In this document: positions 58,071 to 64,000 of the stretch, piece by piece | Numbering within the stretch: the stretch's first letter is position 1 | Layout of the letters: each line of letters opens with the position of its first letter | DNA from: Lachnospiraceae bacterium | GTDB taxonomy: Bacteria; Bacillota; Clostridia; Lachnospirales; Lachnospiraceae | DNA length: 64,000 nt | Reading direction: 5' to 3' | Assembly: GCA_910574885.1 (NCBI GenBank) | Contig: CAJTDD010000006.1 | Coordinates: forward strand, 94,987-158,986 | The notes under the pieces: generated by a model | Seen by the model: only the letters and a program-made list of their open reading frames with translations | The model's database searches: none | What the model was told of the DNA's origin: nothing | Position numbers and translations under genes: made by a program

Positions 58071-61067
58071 CTATTCCGACGAACCCCCATAATGTTTCCT
58101 CCGTTCCAACACCTCCTGGAACGTAGCCTTTAACTGGTCAACCACGATAGGCTTAGATACATGCGCATCCATACCAGACTCCAGCGCATCCCGGATATCA
58201 TCCACAAATGCATTGGCAGTCATGGCAATAATAGGGACACTTTTTGCCGACGGATGACCGCTGACCCGTATTGCCCTGGTCGCCCCATAACCATCCAGGA
58301 CGGGCATCTGTACATCCATGAAAATCACGTCATATTCTCCTGGTTTGGAATTACTGAACATATTTACAGCTTCCTGTCCGTCCTTTGCGACATCACAGGC
58401 AGCAGCCCCCAGAGATTCCAAAATCTTCACCAGAATCAACTGATTAACCTCAATATCATCCACAACAAGGATATGTTTCCCTGCAAAAACACTCTCTTTC
58501 TGTAAAGGTTTCTCCTGCATCCTGCCTTTTTTACCATTCATGGTGCGTTCAATGGCTTCCTTGAAGCTATGCATGAAAAACGGCTTCGTCAGGAAATTTT
58601 CTACGCCGACTTCCAGCGCCTCCTCTTCAATCTCGCTCCAATCATAAGAGGTAAAAAACAGAATCGGTATATGCTTTGAATAATTCTTCCGGATCAGGCG
58701 TGCCGTCTCCATCCCGTCAAATCCCGGCATCTTCCAGTCTAAAATCATCACATCATACGGTTCGCCCCTCTCCCTTGCCGTACGCATCATCTCCACCACC
58801 TTCTTGCCGTCGGTGGTATATCGTATATCAACGCCCGTATGCGCCATCGCCTTAACGATATTCTGGCAGACATATTCGTCGTCATCGGCAACAATCATAC
58901 GGCTGACGCCATGCTCCTTCCAGAATGCCGGGTCGTCTCCCTCATCCTCACAGATCCGCAAATCCAAATCAAGGGTAAACGTAGTGCCTGCGCCTAACTC
59001 ACTCTCTACCTCAATCGTACCGCCCATCAAGTCTACCAGGCTCTTGGTAATTGCCATCCCAAGCCCTGTACCCTGTATCTCCCTCGCGGCCGGATTCTCT
59101 TCACGGGTAAACGGCTGGAAAATCACCTCCAGGTAATCCGGGGACATCCCCTGCCCATTATCACGGATTACAAACTCAACTCGGCTGTACCCTTCCGTCA
59201 CTCCGGGCAGTTCACGGACATCCAGCTCAATACAGCCGCCCTCCGGTGTATATTTCACCGAGTTGGACAGAATATTAATCAAAATCTGGTTAATTCGCAG
59301 CTTATCCCCCAACAGCTGCTCATGGGTAAACGACGACGCAAAAATCCGAAACGACTGGTTCTTATCCTTACTCTGGGGACGGATAATCACATTCAGTTCT
59401 TCGATTACCTCCGCCATATTCACTTCGGAAATATTCAGCGTTGCATTGCCGCCCTCAATCTTATTCATATCCAGCACGTCATTAATCAGCCCCAGCAAAT
59501 GCTGGCTTGCGGCGTTAATCCGCTGGGTATACTCCAAAACGTGCTCCGGGTTATGGGCTTCCCGGGAAAGCAGGGTGACTAATCCCATAATTGCGTTCAT
59601 AGGCGTTCGGATATCATGACTGACACTGCTTAAAAACGTACTCTTCGCCTTATTCGCCACACGCGCCAAATCCAACGCCTGAGTCAGCGTATTCTGCGTC
59701 TCCCGCTCTCTGGTACGGTCAGACAGATAAACGACAATCTTCTTCTCTCCCTGAATCAGCACACTATAGACCGTCTCCCAAAACCACCTGTGTTCCCCCG
59801 TCTTTCTATGAACCCGCTCGCTCATGACCGGCTCAAAGGAAGTTCCCGGTTCTAAAGCATCCAAATCGGCAATCTCCACATCCTTGCCGGAACAATAATT
59901 GGCGCGTCCAAACATCCGCACATCCTGAAGGGCTTCTTCCACCGAAACACCCAATACCCTTTCTACGTTTGAGCTCACAAACTCAATCCTGAGTTCCTTT
60001 CCGCTCAGCATCACATAAACGTCATCCGTATTATTAGACAGATAGGTTGAAAAAACGTCAAACTGCTGCTTATTGTAAGCTATCTCCTGCTCTTTCTTAC
60101 TGAGTTCCTTATGGCTCCGCCAATTAAGAAGCAAAAAACCGCCAAACACAATCATAAGAACAACCATAAATATAATGGCAAACTGGGAATCCTGAATGAT
60201 GTCGTCCGCCTCTTCCATGACCGCCGCAACGGGAATGATAGAAATCAGATACCATCCCCCCACGTTCTCCACTGGGACATAGGTACAGATCTGCTCACCT
60301 CTTACACTTTCAAAGATTGACGTACCCGACTCACGGCTGCTCAGCATCTCAATAATAGATTTGCCGTCAACCTTGTCTGCGTCTTCCCCTAATACCAAGT
60401 CAAACAGACTCTTACAAGAAGCCGCCTCGCTCCCTTCCTCAGACCGCATCAGGATATCGCCTTCACGGCTCACAATATAGCAGTGTCCCTGCCCGTCATA
60501 GAAAGACAGGGAAAATTCCTCCGAAACTGCCGCACTCTCATATGCTTTCTGAAACAATCCCGGCACACCGTCGTTAAATTCAAATCTCTCATAATAACCA
60601 AACGCCGTATTGCCTGTATACAATCCCGGATAAGGGTCACGGATGTCCGCCCCTGTCAGGGAACGGTACTCTTCAAGCTCATCCCCCTGAAGCCGGAACA
60701 CTTGATCAGATTTATTGTTGCAATATTCACCAGTTTCCAGGTTAATAACCGAATAATAGGCGTCAATTGAAGAAAACACTTCCAACTTCTGTTCAATTCC
60801 TGCAGTATCCCAGGAAGACGTATGGGAAAAGTACTCTGCATAACTGTGCAGCCGTTCCCTGTCCGCGGAAATAAAAGTATCAAATGACTGTTGCTGCTGC
60901 CGCGTCATATCCATGACATTACGAATAGCCTGATCCATCAGATTGCTGCGGAGAATCCTAATATAGACTCCCCCAACACTTAAAACAAGCAAAATGCAAA
61001 CACAAATTAATATACTTACTACACTATACCGCTTATTCTTTTCTCTCTCCGTTCCTTCCACATTCAT
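58071..61067 (-). CDS. Hybrid sensor histidine kinase with extracellular sensor and two receivers, 998 aa
   Basis: Two membrane segments (about 16-36 and 294-315) enclose a large extracytoplasmic domain of the dCache type (SFDTFISADRERLHSYAEYF onwards). A PAS segment (about 335-460), a HisKA helix with FLSSVSHDIRTPMNAIMG (His near 487), an ATPase domain (NILSNSVKYTPEGG; GTGLGMAITKSLVDLMGG) and two receivers (MILDWKMPGFDG; VIFMDVQMPVLDG) follow. It would sense an external ligand and feed phosphate to the Hpt protein. The ligand is unknown. Confidence 0.93.
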   Translation of the reverse strand: MNVEGTEREKNKRYSVVSILICVCILLVLSVGGVYIRILRSNLMDQAIRNVMDMTRQQQQSFDTFISADRERLHSYAEYFSHTSSWDTAGIEQKLEVFSSIDAYYSVINLETGEYCNNKSDQVFRLQGDELEEYRSLTGADIRDPYPGLYTGNTAFGYYERFEFNDGVPGLFQKAYESAAVSEEFSLSFYDGQGHCYIVSREGDILMRSEEGSEAASCKSLFDLVLGEDADKVDGKSIIEMLSSRESGTSIFESVRGEQICTYVPVENVGGWYLISIIPVAAVMEEADDIIQDSQFAIIFMVVLMIVFGGFLLLNWRSHKELSKKEQEIAYNKQQFDVFSTYLSNNTDDVYVMLSGKELRIEFVSSNVERVLGVSVEEALQDVRMFGRANYCSGKDVEIADLDALEPGTSFEPVMSERVHRKTGEHRWFWETVYSVLIQGEKKIVVYLSDRTRERETQNTLTQALDLARVANKAKSTFLSSVSHDIRTPMNAIMGLVTLLSREAHNPEHVLEYTQRINAASQHLLGLINDVLDMNKIEGGNATLNISEVNMAEVIEELNVIIRPQSKDKNQSFRIFASSFTHEQLLGDKLRINQILINILSNSVKYTPEGGCIELDVRELPGVTEGYSRVEFVIRDNGQGMSPDYLEVIFQPFTREENPAAREIQGTGLGMAITKSLVDLMGGTIEVESELGAGTTFTLDLDLRICEDEGDDPAFWKEHGVSRMIVADDDEYVCQNIVKAMAHTGVDIRYTTDGKKVVEMMRTARERGEPYDVMILDWKMPGFDGMETARLIRKNYSKHIPILFFTSYDWSEIEEEALEVGVENFLTKPFFMHSFKEAIERTMNGKKGRMQEKPLQKESVFAGKHILVVDDIEVNQLILVKILESLGAAACDVAKDGQEAVNMFSNSKPGEYDVIFMDVQMPVLDGYGATRAIRVSGHPSAKSVPIIAMTANAFVDDIRDALESGMDAHVSKPIVVDQLKATFQEVLERRKHYGGSSE

Positions 61068-61136
61068 TCGCCTTCATAATCTCTCATTCTATATCTGTAT
61101 ATTATACATAGATAGCCCAAAAATTACAATCATTAT

Positions 61137-62849
61137 TTATCTTTTTGCGATCTTCTCGATTGCCTGTAAAAGCAATGTAAAATCCAGCGGCTTTGAAAGG
61201 CAGGCATCGATCCCACATTCCATTGCCCTTCCCTTGTTGCTGGCAAGGATATCCGCCGAAAGCGCAATAATGGGGATATGGGCCAGGGTCGGATCCGGAA
61301 GGCGCCGGATTTCCGCCGTCGCCTGCCAGCCGTCCATCACAGGCATCTGCAAATCCATGATGACCAGATCGTAATCGCCGGGAGACGCACATTTCACCTT
61401 GTCCAGTGCAATCTGCCCGTTTTCCGCCGGTTCCACCGTAAATCCCATCCGCTCCAAAAGCTCGGTTTCAATTTCTAAATTAATCTCATTGTCCTCTACC
61501 AGAAGGATACGCAGGCTCGTGCCGAAAAGCGCCTCCGCTTCCTTCGCCGCGTCATGGAGCGGCTGCGCCCGGAAGGTAAGGGCGACGGTAAAAGCGCTTC
61601 CTTCATTCACGGTACTCTTAACGTCAATATTTCCATGCATCATATCTACAATGCTCTTCGCAATCGTAAGTCCCAGCCCAATCCCGTGTACGCCGCTTAA
61701 CGTCGAACTCTTCTCCCTGCTGAACGGCTCGAATATCTTCCCTAAAAATTCTTCGCCAATCCCGATTCCGTTATCCTCCACCACCAGATTGTAGACCACA
61801 TAGCTGTTGGGCAGCTCGTCCTTCTCCGTCAGCCGGATATTCACCTTGCCGCCGGGATTCGTGTAGGTCACGGCATTGTTGGCAAGGCTCAGTACAAGCT
61901 GCTGTAATTTCCCCTGATCCGCGTAGATGATATTATGCTTCACACTGTCACAATCCAGCAAGAAGGACAGGGACTTCTCCTTTGCCTGAGGCATCAGGAA
62001 CTCATACGCCTCCCTTACCGTCTCACACAAGTCGCATTCTACCTCCGCAGGGCCTGCCGCATTTGAAAGCGCCGAAATATCCAACACTTTCGTAATCATG
62101 TCAAGAAGCTGGCGGCTGGCGGCATCAATCCGGTCAAGATACCCCGAAACTTTCTCCGGCTCGCTAATCCACGCCTTTGCAAGAGAGGTGAATCCGAAGA
62201 TCGCATTTAAAGGAGTCCGCATGTCATGTGAAATATTCGACAAAAATGCATTCTTCGCCTTAATTGCCAGATTCGCGCTTCCCAGCGCCTCCGCAAGCAG
62301 ACGCTTCTGTTCCGTCTGCTGCCGCTTTCTCTCGTCGGTGGACTCCCCGATAAACACATAGAAGATATCCCCCACAGCTTCATTCTTAATATAATGGCCG
62401 TAATCCTCCACCCATATCACAGTCCCGTCTTGGCGCCGAATCCGGTACTCCACAAAATCCAAATCAAACTGATTCTCAAAAATCTGCCTCTTAATGCTCT
62501 TATCTACTTCATCCCAATCCTCATGATAAACGACCCCCCGGAACGTATTACCGGTCAAGGCACGGAATTCCTTTCTCGTCTTACACTGGAAAATGTCAAG
62601 CAGACTTTGGTTTACGTAGATAACCTGACCGTCGCCTTCTGCAAAATAAATCAGGAAGCCTCCAGGAATCTCTTCCATAAAACGAAGAAACTCAAAAGTT
62701 TCCTGAAGGCTCTCCATGTCCTCCGAAGAAAGCAGCTCTTTCGGAAGACTCTCCTCACAGATGCTCTCCGACTCAATCCCATTCTCTTCCAGGATACGCA
62801 GTAAATGTATTACACGCTCAATCAGATGCCTTTCCTGTCTCACATTCAT
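61137..62849 (-). CDS. Cytoplasmic hybrid histidine kinase, PAS-HisKA-ATPase-receiver, 570 aa
   Basis: No membrane segment is present. A PAS domain (GGFLIYFAEGDGQVIYVNQSLLDIF; EYRIRRQDGTVIWVEDYGHYI) precedes the HisKA helix FLSNISHDMRTPLNAIFGF, the ATPase (LSLANNAVTYTNPGG; GIGLGLTIAKSIVDMMHG) and a C-terminal receiver (ILLVEDNEIN; LVIMDLQMPVMDG). It lies upstream of the membrane-bound hybrid kinase by 69 bp. Both share the downstream Hpt and HD-GYP genes by inference. Confidence 0.92.
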   Translation of the reverse strand: MNVRQERHLIERVIHLLRILEENGIESESICEESLPKELLSSEDMESLQETFEFLRFMEEIPGGFLIYFAEGDGQVIYVNQSLLDIFQCKTRKEFRALTGNTFRGVVYHEDWDEVDKSIKRQIFENQFDLDFVEYRIRRQDGTVIWVEDYGHYIKNEAVGDIFYVFIGESTDERKRQQTEQKRLLAEALGSANLAIKAKNAFLSNISHDMRTPLNAIFGFTSLAKAWISEPEKVSGYLDRIDAASRQLLDMITKVLDISALSNAAGPAEVECDLCETVREAYEFLMPQAKEKSLSFLLDCDSVKHNIIYADQGKLQQLVLSLANNAVTYTNPGGKVNIRLTEKDELPNSYVVYNLVVEDNGIGIGEEFLGKIFEPFSREKSSTLSGVHGIGLGLTIAKSIVDMMHGNIDVKSTVNEGSAFTVALTFRAQPLHDAAKEAEALFGTSLRILLVEDNEINLEIETELLERMGFTVEPAENGQIALDKVKCASPGDYDLVIMDLQMPVMDGWQATAEIRRLPDPTLAHIPIIALSADILASNKGRAMECGIDACLSKPLDFTLLLQAIEKIAKR

Positions 62850-62865
62850 ACAAAATACCCCCTCT

Positions 62866-64000
62866 CTAAATCGCTTTCTTACGCCATTTGCCGCGTTTAT
62901 AGAAAATACTCGTTATGATTGCCCCAAGCACCCACGAAATCAGAAGTGAAACATAGATACTCTCTTTGCGTCCCCCCGGGAACTCTGCGCTCTTCGTCAG
63001 ATGTACCAGTCCGTAAGCAATCGGAACCCTCAGGAATATCGTCATCACAATAGAAATCCACATCGGGGTCACAGTATCCCCCGCTCCCCGCATCACGCCG
63101 GAGAGGCTCTGGATAATCGCCATCGCGATATACCCGACTGCCAGTATCCGCATCATATTCATGCTAAGCGTTACAAGCTCCGCCGTGTTTGTGAAAATTG
63201 CCATCAGATTTCTCCCGAACAACAATATCAGCCCTGTAATCGCCGCCGAAAAACCGACCGCCATCAGTGTTCCCTGCTTTGCTCCCTGTGAAACACGGTC
63301 ATAAGCCCTTGCCCCCACATTTTGTCCGGCATAAGTGGTCATCGCCGTTCCAAAAGAAAAGTTCGGAAGCATCGCAAACCCATCCACACGCATAACGATT
63401 ACATTGGAAGCGATAAATTGCTCGCCAAAACTGTTGGTCAAGGACTGAACCACCAGCATTGCCATAGACATAATTGCCTGCGTCACCCCTGACGGGACTC
63501 CAAGCCGGATAATATTCATTCCATGTTTCTTGGTCAATTTGAAATACTGCGTCTTGAAGTCAAAAAGCTCCTTCATCCGCATTAATTTAAGCAGGCACAG
63601 CACGGCTGAAACCGCCTGAGCAATCACCGTAGCCAGGGCAACGCCGCTGACTCCCATATCAAATTGGATTACAAACAATAAATCCAGGGCAATATTCAGT
63701 ACGCTTGACACAACCAGATACACCAGTGCGGAAATCGAATCTCCAAGCCCTCGAAGAATCCCGCTCAGTATATTATAGAAGGAAAGCCCCGCTATGCCCA
63801 GAAACAAAATCCTCAGGTAGGACGTACACCAGTCAAGAATACTGTCCGGCGTTTTTAAAAGCACCAGAAGCGGCCTTGCAGTTATCGTCGCCATCACCAT
63901 GATTATAACAGATGAAATCGCCGTCAGGACAATACTGTTTGCAATCGCAATCGAGAGGTCATCCCTCTTCCGTGCGCCGAAATACTGAGATACCATAATG
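62866..64000 (-). CDS. MATE-family multidrug efflux transporter, N-terminus outside the window
   Basis: The open frame continues past the right edge; a Met at 63,996 is internal. The visible 376 or so residues hold about ten membrane segments and MATE signatures such as AQAVSAVLCLLKLM, RLGVPSGVTQAIMSMAMLVV and the C-terminal half opening with ASNVIVMRVDGFAMLPNFSFGTAMTTYAGQNVGAR. Family members of about 450 residues export drugs by Na+ or H+ antiport, so roughly 70 residues are missing. Substrate unknown. Confidence 0.9.
   Translation of the reverse strand, partial: IMVSQYFGARKRDDLSIAIANSIVLTAISSVIIMVMATITARPLLVLLKTPDSILDWCTSYLRILFLGIAGLSFYNILSGILRGLGDSISALVYLVVSSVLNIALDLLFVIQFDMGVSGVALATVIAQAVSAVLCLLKLMRMKELFDFKTQYFKLTKKHGMNIIRLGVPSGVTQAIMSMAMLVVQSLTNSFGEQFIASNVIVMRVDGFAMLPNFSFGTAMTTYAGQNVGARAYDRVSQGAKQGTLMAVGFSAAITGLILLFGRNLMAIFTNTAELVTLSMNMMRILAVGYIAMAIIQSLSGVMRGAGDTVTPMWISIVMTIFLRVPIAYGLVHLTKSAEFPGGRKESIYVSLLISWVLGAIITSIFYKRGKWRKKAI

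Overview
The window comes from a low-to-mid GC Firmicute of the Clostridia, most likely a gut Lachnospiraceae relative. This is inferred from strong AGGAGG ribosome sites, the FMN-riboswitch rib operon, the Clostridia-type regulators and the kind of mobile element; no rRNA or tRNA gene is present to fix it. Almost every gene is on the minus strand, so the text reads leftwards.

Positions 1 to about 46,950 are one integrative conjugative element (ICE) of the Tn1549-like superfamily. The left side holds a large serine recombinase (its 3' end lies outside the window), a SHOCT-like small protein, a MazF-type toxin and a sigma-70-like regulator. Next is a VanG-type vancomycin-resistance cluster (vanR-vanS-vanG-vanXY-vanT), with vanT split into a membrane half and a racemase half. 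A plus-strand Xre regulator separates it from the transfer region.

The transfer region, 9.5-46.6 kb, encodes a CHAP/lytic-transglycosylase wall hydrolase, a class B sortase, an orphan DNA methyltransferase, a VirB4 ATPase, a PrgI-like protein, a VirB6/TrbL-like protein, a Maff2/VirB2-like subunit, a VirD4-like coupling protein, an LtrC/ArdC-like protein, PcfB, a MOBP-type relaxase, MobC and a toprim primase-like protein. Further on are an AT-rich two-gene cargo, a 2,942-residue methylase-helicase, about ten small accessory proteins, a 1,382-residue SpaA/Cna-type adhesin and ParA/ParB. The element appears to end at the 3' end of rlmD (rumA), a known kind of ICE target. Together the genes account for excision, DNA processing, a type IV secretion channel, surface contact, segregation and vancomycin resistance.

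From 46,948 to 64,000 is ordinary chromosome: rlmD, a NYN-LOTUS protein, a small membrane protein, pcrA, a riboflavin operon (ribD-ribE-ribBA-ribH) behind an FMN riboswitch, a signalling cluster (HD-GYP regulator, Hpt protein, two hybrid histidine kinases) and a MATE transporter cut by the right edge.

The observations most worth following are: iterated repeats between virB4 and the methyltransferase that run into an apparent ATT start codon; the split vanT; a repeated VanR-box-like motif; a shared leader hairpin before parA and the primase-like gene; a recurring Glu-Arg C-terminus across many ICE proteins; and a three-copy 67-bp chromosomal repeat.
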